Part shown: piece after piece, positions 50,916-59,276 of the stretch
How the letters are laid out: each line of letters starts with the position of its first letter
Position numbering within the stretch: position 1 is the first letter of the stretch
DNA from: Streptomyces sp. NBC_00287
GTDB lineage: Bacteria > Actinomycetota > Actinomycetes > Streptomycetales > Streptomycetaceae
Assembly: GCF_036173105.1 (NCBI RefSeq)
Contig: NZ_CP108053.1
Span: 1,426,001-1,490,000, forward strand
Reading direction: 5' to 3'
DNA: 64,000 nucleotides
Notes under the pieces: model-generated
Told to the model about the DNA's origin: nothing
The model's database searches: none
What the model saw: the letters and a program-made list of their open reading frames with translations, nothing else
Translations under genes and position numbers: made by a program

Positions 50916-52055
50916 ATGAGGCTGTCCACCGCCCAGCGCGAAGCGGTCCGCGATGTCGAGGCGATCTGCTCGCAGGAGGCCGATTCGCGTCAGCTGCGCC
51001 GCCGGGTCGCCGCCCGGCTGTCCCGCCTCGTGTACTGGGACGCGGCCTGCTTCGGCACGATCGACCCGTGGACGCTGCTCATCACCGACGACGTCTCCTT
51101 TGGCGTCCCGCCGCACGTCTACGCGCTCGCCGCGCACAACGAGTACATGGTCGACGACGTGCACAAGTTCGTGACGCTGGCCAGGTCCGGGGCAGGCGTC
51201 GGCATCCTGAGCCGGGCACCGGGCGAGCTACGGCAGGCCAGTCGCCGTCTGCGCACCGTTCTGCCGACGTTCGACGCCCGTCACGAAGTCCGCGCTGCCT
51301 GCGTCACCGACGGGCAGTGCTGGGGCGCGATCGCACTGTTCCGCAACGGCGACCAGCCCGACTTCTCTTCCGCCGAGGCAGCCCTGCTGAGCGCGGTGTC
51401 CGGACCGCTGGCCGCGGGGCTGCGGCGAACGGCCTACCGTCCGGGCGCCGGTGTCGGCATCACGGCCGACAGGTCGGGGCCGGGCGTCCTGATCCTCGGC
51501 CCGCGCAACGAGACCCTGACCATCAATGACACCGCCCGCCGATGGCTGGACGAGCTGACGCCCTCCCTGCCCCGGCACGGCAGCGAACTGCCGTACGCCA
51601 TCCACCAGGTGGCGGCGAGAGCCCAGGCCCGCGTGGGTGAACCGGACCACACAGACCCCCACACAACCGAACCGACGGGCCCGCCCGTCCCCCGGATTCC
51701 GGAGGCGTACGCCCGGATACGGACCCGGTCCGGACGGTGGCTGACGGTGCACGGCTCACGGGTCGAGGGCGCCCTCACGCCGGACAAGGGCACCGCCGTC
51801 GTCATCGAGGCCGCCCCCGCCTCCGACATCGCCGAGGTCCTGATGCTCGTTCACGAGCTGACCCGACGCGAGCGACAGGTGCTCCAGCGGGTGATCGCCG
51901 GAACCCCGTCGAGTGCCATCGCCACCCAACTGCACATCTCCGTCAACACTGTTCAGGACCATCTGAAGTCGATCTTCTCCAAGGTCGGTGTCCGCAGCCG
52001 TGGCCAGCTGGTGGCCCGCCTGCTCGGGCAGCACTACCTGCCGGACCCGGGCTGA
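50916..52055 (+). CDS. LuxR-type regulator
   Basis: A 379-residue protein with N-terminal GAF-like region (about 10-180; ARLSRLVYWDAACFGTIDP) and C-terminal LuxR helix-turn-helix (about 318-375; LTRRERQVLQRVIAGTPSSA, ISVNTVQDHLKSIF). ATG 50916 follows AAGGGGAG. Divergent from the O-methyltransferase gene, suggesting it controls that gene. Ends 7 nt before the convergent oxidoreductase gene stop. Confidence 0.9.
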   Translation: MRLSTAQREAVRDVEAICSQEADSRQLRRRVAARLSRLVYWDAACFGTIDPWTLLITDDVSFGVPPHVYALAAHNEYMVDDVHKFVTLARSGAGVGILSRAPGELRQASRRLRTVLPTFDARHEVRAACVTDGQCWGAIALFRNGDQPDFSSAEAALLSAVSGPLAAGLRRTAYRPGAGVGITADRSGPGVLILGPRNETLTINDTARRWLDELTPSLPRHGSELPYAIHQVAARAQARVGEPDHTDPHTTEPTGPPVPRIPEAYARIRTRSGRWLTVHGSRVEGALTPDKGTAVVIEAAPASDIAEVLMLVHELTRRERQVLQRVIAGTPSSAIATQLHISVNTVQDHLKSIFSKVGVRSRGQLVARLLGQHYLPDPG

Positions 52056-52062
52056 CGCCGAG

Positions 52063-52923
52063 TCAGGACTCGATCGCGCCAGTGAGCACATCGGCGAGAC
52101 CGGTCGGAGGCCGACCGATCAACCGACGCAGATCCCCACGGCTGGTGAACAACTCGCCGCGCTTGAGCCCGAGGTCGGAGTCGGCGAGGACTTCGGCGAG
52201 TTCGGCGGGCAGCCCGGCGTCGAGCAGCGCGGCACGGTACTGCTCTGCAGGAAGGTCGCTGTAGATGACCTGCCTGCCCGAGGCGTCGGACAGCGCGGAA
52301 GCCAACTCGGCGAGCGTGAAGGCGTTTTCCCCGCCCAGCTCGTACACGGCCCCCGCGTGCCCCTCGCCGGTGAGAACGGCCGCCGCGGCCTCCGCGTAGT
52401 CACGCCGGGAGGCGGCGCTGACCCGGCCGCCGCCGGCGCTGCCCGGCACGACGCCGGTCTCCAGGTAGAGCGGGAACTGAGACGTGTAGTTCTCCAGGTA
52501 CCAGCCGTTGCGCAGGACGACGAAGGGAACGCCGCTGTCGCGCAGATACTGCTCGGTCTTCGCATGAGCGTCGGCGAGCATCATGCCGGCGGTGCGGGCG
52601 TTGAGCGTGCTGGTGTAGACGACGAGTTCGGCACCGGCGTCCTCGGCGGCGTCGATGGCCCGCACATGGTTGTCGTACCGCTCACCCACGGTCGTCGTCG
52701 ACACGATCAGCACCTTCCGCACCCCCTGGAAGGCCTGGACGAGACTCCCGGAATCGGCGAAGTCGGCCCGCCGCACGTGAACGCCCCGCTCGGCCAGATC
52801 GGCCAGCCGGTCGGTGTTCCGCCCGGTGGCGACGATGTCCCGCGACGCCACTCCGCGCCGCAGCAACTCCTCCACAACGAGCCGGCCAAGCTGCCCGGTC
52901 GCTCCGGTAACGGCGATCGACAT
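52063..52923 (-). CDS. NmrA/QOR2-like NAD(P)-binding oxidoreductase
   Basis: A 286-residue atypical short-chain dehydrogenase with the nucleotide-binding start IAVTGATGQLGRLVVEEL, then VVYTSTLNA, LRNGWYLENYT and GGRVSAASRRDYAEAAAAVL. This is the quinone oxidoreductase 2 (YtfG)-like group. In many actinobacteria an HxlR regulator is divergent from such genes; here the upstream side has only the start region followed by decayed DNA. A small inverted-repeat-like region is visible near 53010-53040. Confidence 0.9.
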   Translation of the reverse strand: MSIAVTGATGQLGRLVVEELLRRGVASRDIVATGRNTDRLADLAERGVHVRRADFADSGSLVQAFQGVRKVLIVSTTTVGERYDNHVRAIDAAEDAGAELVVYTSTLNARTAGMMLADAHAKTEQYLRDSGVPFVVLRNGWYLENYTSQFPLYLETGVVPGSAGGGRVSAASRRDYAEAAAAVLTGEGHAGAVYELGGENAFTLAELASALSDASGRQVIYSDLPAEQYRAALLDAGLPAELAEVLADSDLGLKRGELFTSRGDLRRLIGRPPTGLADVLTGAIES

Positions 52924-53232
52924 GTCTCACTCCTGGTACGTAGGTCTGGGAGGCCTCGAGCGCCCCGCCAGCAGTACACAGAAGCAACTCCCCATTGGGA
53001 AGTGACCACTTTCTAGTTAGTCGACTCCCCAAAAGAGAGTAAGCAGTTCAGGGAGATGCCGGGTGTTTAACCGCCGTCTCACCGGCACGGAAACCGGTCG
53101 CCGGACAGGCCGACGCCAACCAGGATTCGACGGCTGGCGCCGCCAGAAAGACCAAGCGTCCGCAGGGCGGTGGCGGACGGGTAACCGAGAGTTCCGCGCC
53201 GCGAACATCGCGGTGAGCGCCGCGCGTCCGCT
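52924..53232. other. promoter remnant and junction into decayed DNA
   Basis: Upstream of the oxidoreductase, TTCAGGGAGATGCCG gives a ribosome site and ATG (53056) on the plus strand, but the frame stops after four codons (MPGV). This looks like the start of a lost divergent gene. From about 53070 the sequence has no consistent frame. Confidence 0.45.
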
Positions 53233-53940
53233 CTCGACGGCAGCGTCTGTCTTTGGGACGCGGAAGTCACTGGTCCGTCGCTCGCGCCGGTCCGCGGCGG
53301 TGCGGGCAGCCCGGTCGTGTCAATCTCCGTCGTACCGTCCGCCACCGGTCCCCTCGTGGTCATCGTGGACGAGGCGGGCACGGTGAGTGTCCGTTGACCT
53401 GGACGGACCACCGGACGCACCCGGCCGGGAGCTTCATCTTGCGCAGTCACTGCCAGCCGGGACCGTACGGTCCGATGCTGGAGCCTGGCTTCGGCGTCCA
53501 CGCCGTCCGGTGACCGGCAGACCGAGCCGCTGCCCGGTCATCTCCAGCCGGTGACCGCCGTTGTCACGGCACATCGGAACGGAGTCCCCGGTTCTGATCA
53601 GCGCGGCCGAGGACGGTGTTGTACAGCTGCGGAAGCTGTGGTCCGGGCGGCTCGTCCACGAGCCCCTGCAGGCCGGTCACACTGGCGGTCCTGGCCTGGT
53701 CTCCGGGGACGACGACGGCGAGATCCGCCATTGGGACGTCGGCTCCCGGCGTTCTCTCGATGTGCTGCGCGGGCACACCGGATCGCTGCCCTGGCGGGAC
53801 CCGACAATCCTGTCCTCGCGCTGGCGGCAACCGGCGAAGCCGGAACCGCGCCGCTCTTCGCAGCCGCGGGCAGCGACCGCACCGTACGTCTCTGGGCTCT
53901 CCACGAGGCCGGGCCCACCGCGCTGGACTCGCTCATCTGT
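53233..53940 (+). pseudogene. WD40-repeat protein remnant
   Basis: Pieces of WD40 repeats occur in different frames: DGSVCLWDAEVTGPSLAP (53236 on, ending at TGA 53395), ISAAEDGVVQLRKLWSGR and DDDGEIRHWDVGSRRSLDVL (about 53600-53770), and GSDRTVRLWALHEAGPTAL (about 53870-53925). Stops and frameshifts separate them, so this is a decayed beta-propeller gene, possibly from a larger WD40-kinase or NTPase protein. Confidence 0.75.
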
Positions 53941-54009
53941 ATTCGCCGTCAGAGGGCGTCAGAACAGGTAGTGCGGACATTTATCCAGCGGGTGTGAGAG
54001 AAGGACTCG

Positions 54010-54330
54010 ATACCCCACCAACCCTCGAAGCGGCCGTTCGGCAGCAGCTCATGCCGCTGATCGAACAGGTCCACGCCCGGTCCGGCGGCACCAATGGCAC
54101 CCGCCGGATCACCCGCGCACTGCGACGCAAGGGCGTGCAGTGGCCCGCCGCACCGTCGAGCGGCTGATGGCCGAGCTGGGCATCGGGGTGTCATGCGCGG
54201 ACAGCGGCGCCGGACGACCGTGCCCGAGCCGCCGACGCCTCGCCGCCGGACCTGGTCGACCGGGACTTCACCGCAAGTCGGCCCGACCGGCTCTGGGTGG
54301 CGGACATGACATATGTGCGCACCTGTGTGA
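54010..54330 (+). mobile_element. IS3-family transposase remnant
   Basis: Fragments of an IS3-type OrfB are spread across three frames: LMPLIEQVHARSGGTNGTRR, ARRTVERLMAELGIG, GVMRGQRRRTTVPEP and DLVDRDFTASRPDRLWVADM followed by TYVRT. This is the N-terminal part with the start of the catalytic DDE domain; the rest is gone and no terminal inverted repeats were found. The order is normal but the frame is broken at least three times. Confidence 0.8.
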
Positions 54331-54361
54331 CCAGCGGCCTGCCGATGCTGAACTGGTACGT

Positions 54362-55219
54362 ATGTCCACAAGCAATCCGCCCCAGCCGCACCGCTGGGAC
54401 CTGCTGCGCCCTGACCAGCTCGGCACGCTGCTGGATGGCGTTGAACAGCCGGACCTCTGGTACCTGGACGAGCTGACGGTGTGTGCGGCGAAGGTCGTCG
54501 CCCGCTCCGGTGGCGCGGACCTGCGGGTTTGTCGGACGGTCGGCGGACAGTGTCTTCGACCTGCTCGGTGGTGCGCTCGCGGAGACCTCCTGGTCCGGGC
54601 GGCTCGGTCGCCTGCCGCTGTCGTGCGCCGGTGGCACAGCGGGGCTGTCGCGGCGTGACTTGGCCGGATGCGCGAGCACCTCGCGGCTGCGGGGATGGCC
54701 CCGTGCGACCTGGCACGACGGCGGCGCCCCCTGGCCCTGGTCGACCTGGTCTGGGCCGGGCGCACATTCACCACTCTGCACACGGTCCTGCGCAACTGGG
54801 TCGAGGACTCTCGGGAGCCCTGGCCAGTCGTTCGGAGCAGGCTTCGCTATCTGGGCATCACCGCGCGCACCGAGACGAGCCCCAAGACCTGGCGCCGGCA
54901 GCAGCACCACCCTTGGACAGGGGATCTGCCGGCGAGAGCGGTACAGAACGTCTCCCTCGACCGGAGCATGTGGCATCTGTTGGGTGACCGCGAGCCGAAG
55001 ACCGCGCCCTCCTTCCCGCCCCAGCGCTGGCACGACGACACGGTGAGCGCGCCCGTCCGCGGGGAGGGTCCCACGCGCGCCCTCGCCACCGCCGTCGCCC
55101 TGGTCGAGGCCGGGCGGACACGGTCGGTGCGGCAGCGTCTCGTTCGGACCTTCAGCTCGGAGCCAGCCTTCGCTGAGCCCTGGCTGCGCAGCCTCTCCCA
55201 CGAACTCAGGCCGAGGTAA
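54362..55219 (+). pseudogene. conserved actinomycete protein with compensating frameshifts
   Basis: From ATG 54362 the frame encodes HRWDLLRPDQLGTLLDGVEQ followed by PDLWYLDELTVCAAKVVA, then homologous sequence moves to another frame (SADSVFDLLGGALAETSWSG, about 54540-54600), and returns to the first frame for the rest (VDLVWAGRTFTTLHTVLRNW, VQNVSLDRSMWHLLG, WLRSLSHELRPR). As one protein of about 285 residues it resembles a family of unknown function I recall from actinomycetes. A TGA (54656) lies in the first frame just before the third piece. Expression of the 183-residue C-terminal piece from ATG 54668 is possible. Confidence 0.65.
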
Positions 55220-55345
55220 ACCCATTTATGTTCATCTGACGGGCTCGTGGCTTGTACGAACCGTGGAGCAAGCCCGCCCCTCCCTCGCTTCCCCGGCACG
55301 GAAAACCGTTCGCCGGACGGGCGAGCGCTCTGCTTGGCTCACCCT

Positions 55346-55765
55346 ATGAGTGATCTTCGCATCCGCTGCGCCACCCTCTCGGACATCGACACCGTGCTGC
55401 AGTTCTGGCGCAACGCCGCGGAAGGAACGAGCATCAGCGACGACCACCTCGGAGTCGCCCGACTCATCTCACGAGACCCCGAAGCCCTGCTCCTCGCAGA
55501 GCGCGACGAAATCCTCACCGGAACCGTCATAGCCGGCTTCGACGGATGGCGATGCTCCGCCTACCGACTGGCCGTACACCCCGACCACCGTCGGCAAGGC
55601 ATCGCCACCGCCCTACTGGAAGCAGCCGAACAACGCTTCGCCGCCCTCGGCGGACGACGCGTCGACGCCATGGTCCTGGAAGCCAACGAACAGGCCCACC
55701 ACACCTGGGCCGCGGGCGGCTACCATCGCGAAGACCACTGGCGACGCTGGGTCAAGCCCCTATAG
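55346..55765 (+). CDS. GNAT-family N-acetyltransferase
   Basis: A 139-residue acetyltransferase starting at ATG 55346. The acetyl-CoA motif is RLAVHPDHRRQGIATALLEA (residues about 71-90), followed by DAMVLEANEQAHHTWAAGGY and EDHWRRWVKPL at the end. It uses more GAA/CAA codons than its neighbours and is followed by a second copy of its own tail, suggesting replacement by a foreign allele. The substrate is unknown. Confidence 0.88.
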   Translation: MSDLRIRCATLSDIDTVLQFWRNAAEGTSISDDHLGVARLISRDPEALLLAERDEILTGTVIAGFDGWRCSAYRLAVHPDHRRQGIATALLEAAEQRFAALGGRRVDAMVLEANEQAHHTWAAGGYHREDHWRRWVKPL

Positions 55766-55860
55766 ACACGGGCAACGAGCGGGCGCAGCACGCGTGGCGC
55801 GCGGCGGGTTACGCCCCGGAGGAGCACTGGCGGCGCTGGGTCAAGCCCCTCACCGACTGA
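55766..55860 (+). pseudogene. duplicated 3' tail of a GNAT gene
   Basis: Right after the GNAT stop, the sequence encodes TGNERAQHAWRAAGYAPEEH then WRRWVKPLTD and a stop, homologous to the last 25 residues of the preceding gene but with typical GAG/GCG codons. The 26-nt segments at 55736-55761 and 55825-55850 differ by one base. It appears to be the end of the resident GNAT gene left after recombination. Confidence 0.85.
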
Positions 55861-56013
55861 CCCCCTTTGCTCGTCCTTTACCCTTGGAGAGCCCACTGTG
55901 TTCAAGGCCCTCTGATGAAAGGTGTGTGAGCGTCCGCCCATGGGCGAGCCTCCCAGTACGCGACATCGCGCGCTCCTTCCCACCCTGTCCGATCATGGGA
56001 CGGAGGTGACCCG

Positions 56014-57351
56014 ATGACCGAAGTGCTCCTGCTGCTGGTGGCGATCCTGCTCTCGCTGGCCTGTGGTGCCTTCGTCGCCGCCGAGTTCTCGCTCACCACC
56101 GTCGAGCGCGGCGAGCTCGAAGCGGCCGTGGAGCGCGGCGAGCGGGGCGCGTCCGGGGCCTTGAAGGCCGTACGGAATCTGACGTTCCAGCTCTCCGGCG
56201 CACAGCTCGGCATCACCGTCACCAACCTGGTGGTCGGCATGCTCGCGGAGCCGTCCATCGCGCGGCTGCTCGCGGGGCCGTTGGAATCGCTCGGTGTCTC
56301 GGAGTCGACGGCGAGTTCGATCGCTCTTGTGATCGGCACCGCGCTGTCCACGGTCGTCCTGATGGTCGTCGGCGAACTGGTGCCGAAGAACTGGGCGATC
56401 TCCTCGCCACTGGCCGTCGCCAAGACGGTGGGCAACGCGCAGCGCTGGTTCAGCGCCGCCTTCCGCCCCTTCATCACCCACCTGAACAACACCGCCAACC
56501 GGATCGTGCGCCGCTTCGGCGTGGAGCCCGCCGAGGAGCTCGCCTCCGCGCGCGGGCCGCAGGAGCTGGCGGCGCTCGCCCGGCACTCCGCCAAGCAGGG
56601 CGCCCTGGAGGCGGACACCGCCGAGCTCTTCGTGCGGACCCTGAACCTCGCGGACCTGACCGCGGAGAACGTGATGACCCCGCGCGTGCAGGTCATCGCC
56701 CTTGAGGCGTCGGCAACCTGCGAGGACGTCGCGAACGCCACGCGCGCGACCGGCCTGTCCCGGTTCCCCGTCTACCGCGGCGGCCTCGACTCCGTCGTGG
56801 GCACCGCGCACATCAAGGACGTCCTGGCCGTGCCCGCCGCCCGGCGGCCCCGGGTGCGGGTCGCCGAGCTGATGCGCGAACCGCTGCTCGTACCGGAGTC
56901 CCTGACCGTCGACCGGCTGCTGGACCGGCTCTCGGGCAAGCGCACCATGGCCGTCGTGATCGACGAGTACGGCGGTACGGCGGGCGTGGCGACGCTGGAG
57001 GACATCGTCGAGGAGGTCGTCGGCGAGGTGCGCGACGAGCACGACCCGCACGAGACGCCCGACCTCGCCCCCGCCGGCAGCGACGACTCCGGCCGGGCCC
57101 TGTTCTCGGCCGACGGCTCGGCCCGCGTCGACCAACTCGCCCGGGTGGGCCTCCGGGCACCCGAGGGGCCGTACGAGACGCTCGCCGGACTCGTGGCGAC
57201 CGAGCTCGGCCGGATCCCCGAGGTCGGTGACCGCGTACAGGTCGCCGGATGGCAGCTGGACGTCACGGACGCCTCGGGGCACCGGGCGGCGCGGGTGCTC
57301 ATGCACGCGCCGCTCCTCGACGCCTCCGACGACAAGGGGGAAACGCTGTGA
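56014..57351 (+). CDS. CorC/HlyC-type membrane protein (DUF21-CBS-CorC_HlyC)
   Basis: A 445-residue protein with ATG 56014 after GGAGG. Order: DUF21/CNNM membrane domain with three to four helices (about 1-190; FVAAEFSLTTVERGELEAAV), two CBS domains (about 205-335; VMTPRVQVIALEA, DEYGGTAGVATLEDIVEEVV) and a C-terminal CorC_HlyC domain (about 350-435; LAGLVATELGRIPEVGDRVQ). Members are tied to magnesium efflux/homeostasis and stress. First of a coupled pair. Confidence 0.93.
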   Translation: MTEVLLLLVAILLSLACGAFVAAEFSLTTVERGELEAAVERGERGASGALKAVRNLTFQLSGAQLGITVTNLVVGMLAEPSIARLLAGPLESLGVSESTASSIALVIGTALSTVVLMVVGELVPKNWAISSPLAVAKTVGNAQRWFSAAFRPFITHLNNTANRIVRRFGVEPAEELASARGPQELAALARHSAKQGALEADTAELFVRTLNLADLTAENVMTPRVQVIALEASATCEDVANATRATGLSRFPVYRGGLDSVVGTAHIKDVLAVPAARRPRVRVAELMREPLLVPESLTVDRLLDRLSGKRTMAVVIDEYGGTAGVATLEDIVEEVVGEVRDEHDPHETPDLAPAGSDDSGRALFSADGSARVDQLARVGLRAPEGPYETLAGLVATELGRIPEVGDRVQVAGWQLDVTDASGHRAARVLMHAPLLDASDDKGETL

Positions 57352-58361
57352 CCGCGATCCAGTTGCTGATCGGTCTGGCGACCCTCGTCGTCAACGCCTT
57401 CTTCGTCGGGGCCGAGTTCGCGCTGATCTCGGTGCGGCGCAGCCAGATCGAGCCATACGCCGAACAGGGCGACCGGCGTGCGAAGAGCGTGCTGTGGGGC
57501 CTGGAGCACGTGTCCGCGCTGATGGCCGCGGCCCAGCTCGGCATCACCCTGTGCACGCTGATCCTGGGTGTGGTCGCGGAGCCCGCCATCGAACACCTGC
57601 TGGAGCCGGTGTTCCACGCCCTGGGTGTGCCGGAGGGTGCGGGGCATGCCGTGTCCTTCGTGATCGCGCTGTCCCTGGCGACGTATCTGCACATGCTGCT
57701 CGGCGAGATGGTGCCGAAGAACATCGCGCTCGCGGAGCCGGTGCGCAGCGCGCTGCTGCTCGGGCCGCCGCTGGTGACCCTGTCCCGGGCGCTGCGTCCG
57801 GTGATCTTCACCATCAACGCCTTCGCGAACGCCCTGCTGAAGCTATTGCGCGTGGAGACCAAGAACGAGGTCACCGCGACCTTCTCGGACGCCGAGCTGG
57901 CACGCCTGGTGCGGGACTCCGGCGAGGCGGGCCTGATCGACGAGCGCGCCCGGGAGCGGCTGCACGACGCCCTGGAACTGGGCCGCCGGCCCGTGCAGGA
58001 CGTTGTGCTCCCGCTGGAACGTGTCGTCTACGCGCGCGTGGGCGTCACGCCGGAGGAGCTGGAGGGCCTGTCGGCCGAGTCCGGGTTCTCCCGGTTCCCG
58101 GTGGTGGACGAGGGGCGCCGGATCGTCGGCTACCTCCATGTGAAGGACGCGTTGGACGCCTCACCGCGGGATCTGCCGTTCCGGGTGCCGGACATGCGGC
58201 CCATCGCGCGCGTACGGGAGAGCACACCGCTGGACGACGTGCTCACCGCGATGCGGGGGAGCCGTACGCATCTCGCGGCGGTGCTCGGGGACGACGGACG
58301 GCTGTCGGGGCTTGTGACCATGGAGGATGTGTTGCGGGAGCTGTTCGGGCAGCGGGCCTGA
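57348..58361 (+). CDS. second CorC/HlyC-type membrane protein (no CorC_HlyC domain)
   Basis: A 337-residue paralogue, GTG start overlapping the previous stop (GTGA). The DUF21 domain (about 1-190; VVNAFFVGAEFALISVRRSQ) and two CBS domains (about 205-335) are present, but it ends after VTMEDVLRELFGQ without the third domain. Co-translation suggests a heteromeric pair. Confidence 0.92.
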   Translation: MTAIQLLIGLATLVVNAFFVGAEFALISVRRSQIEPYAEQGDRRAKSVLWGLEHVSALMAAAQLGITLCTLILGVVAEPAIEHLLEPVFHALGVPEGAGHAVSFVIALSLATYLHMLLGEMVPKNIALAEPVRSALLLGPPLVTLSRALRPVIFTINAFANALLKLLRVETKNEVTATFSDAELARLVRDSGEAGLIDERARERLHDALELGRRPVQDVVLPLERVVYARVGVTPEELEGLSAESGFSRFPVVDEGRRIVGYLHVKDALDASPRDLPFRVPDMRPIARVRESTPLDDVLTAMRGSRTHLAAVLGDDGRLSGLVTMEDVLRELFGQRA

Positions 58362-58428
58362 GGCCTGACAGGGGATCCCGGGGCGACCGACCGACGGGTA
58401 TGCGCCTCGGGATACCATTTGCCTCGCC

Positions 58429-59217
58429 ATGCACACGAACCCCGCACACACCAGCCTGGTCGCCGTCGGCGACTCCTTCACCGAAGGCATGTCGGACCTG
58501 CTCCCGGACGGTTCCTACCGGGGCTGGGCCGATCTCCTCGCCGCGCGGATGGCGGCCAGGTCGCCCGGCTTCCGGTACGCCAACCTCGCGGTGCGGGGCA
58601 AGCTGATCGGGCAGATCGTCGAGGAGCAGATCGAGGTCGCGGCGGCCATGGAGGCCGACGTGGTGACGCTGGTCGGCGGTCTGAACGACACCCTGCGGCC
58701 CAAGTGCGACATGGGCAGGGTGCGCGGGCTGCTGGAGGAGGCCGTGGAGCGCCTCGCGCCGTCCTGCAAGCAGCTGGTGCTGATGCGCAGCCCGGGTCGT
58801 CAGGGCCCGGTGCTGGAGCGGTTCCGGCCGCGTATGGAGGAGCTGTTCATCTGCGTCGAGGAGCTTGCCGAGCGGCACGGCGCACTCGTCGTCGACCTCT
58901 ACGACGCCCCGTCGCTCGGCGATCCGCGCCTGTGGGACGTGGACCGGCTGCATCTGACCGCCGAGGGCCATCGCCGGGTCGCGGAGGCCGTGTGGCAGAC
59001 GCTCGGCTACGAGCCGGAGGACCCGGAGTGGCGCACTCCGCTGCCGGCCTCGCTGCCGCCGGGCTGGGCCGCCCGGCGGGTCGCGGACGCCCGGTTCGCC
59101 CGGCAGTACCTGCTGCCGTGGATAGGCCGACGGCTGACCGGGCGCTCCTCGGGCGACGGCCTGCCGCCGAAGCGTCCTGAGCTGCTGCCGTACGAGGGTC
59201 CGGAAACGGTTTCGTAG
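58429..59217 (+). CDS. SGNH/GDSL hydrolase
   Basis: A 262-residue esterase-like enzyme without a signal peptide. SGNH blocks: GDSFTEGMSDLL (Ser), LAVRGKLIGQIVEEQ (Gly), LVGGLNDTLRP (Asn) and DRLHLTAEGHRRVAEA (Asp/His). ATG 58429. Likely hydrolyses an ester or acetyl group of a small molecule or glycan; substrate unknown. Monocistronic. Confidence 0.92.
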   Translation: MHTNPAHTSLVAVGDSFTEGMSDLLPDGSYRGWADLLAARMAARSPGFRYANLAVRGKLIGQIVEEQIEVAAAMEADVVTLVGGLNDTLRPKCDMGRVRGLLEEAVERLAPSCKQLVLMRSPGRQGPVLERFRPRMEELFICVEELAERHGALVVDLYDAPSLGDPRLWDVDRLHLTAEGHRRVAEAVWQTLGYEPEDPEWRTPLPASLPPGWAARRVADARFARQYLLPWIGRRLTGRSSGDGLPPKRPELLPYEGPETVS

Positions 59218-59276
59218 GTTCCGCCAAACCACCCGGTGGCGCTGGCCTGCACAAACCGCCAGTAGAATCCGTACAC

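Noticed and set aside
49688..52055. A natural-product gene cluster around the O-methyltransferase and LuxR regulator
   Set aside because: No polyketide, peptide or terpene core enzyme is present within reach, so only a tailoring gene and regulator remain.
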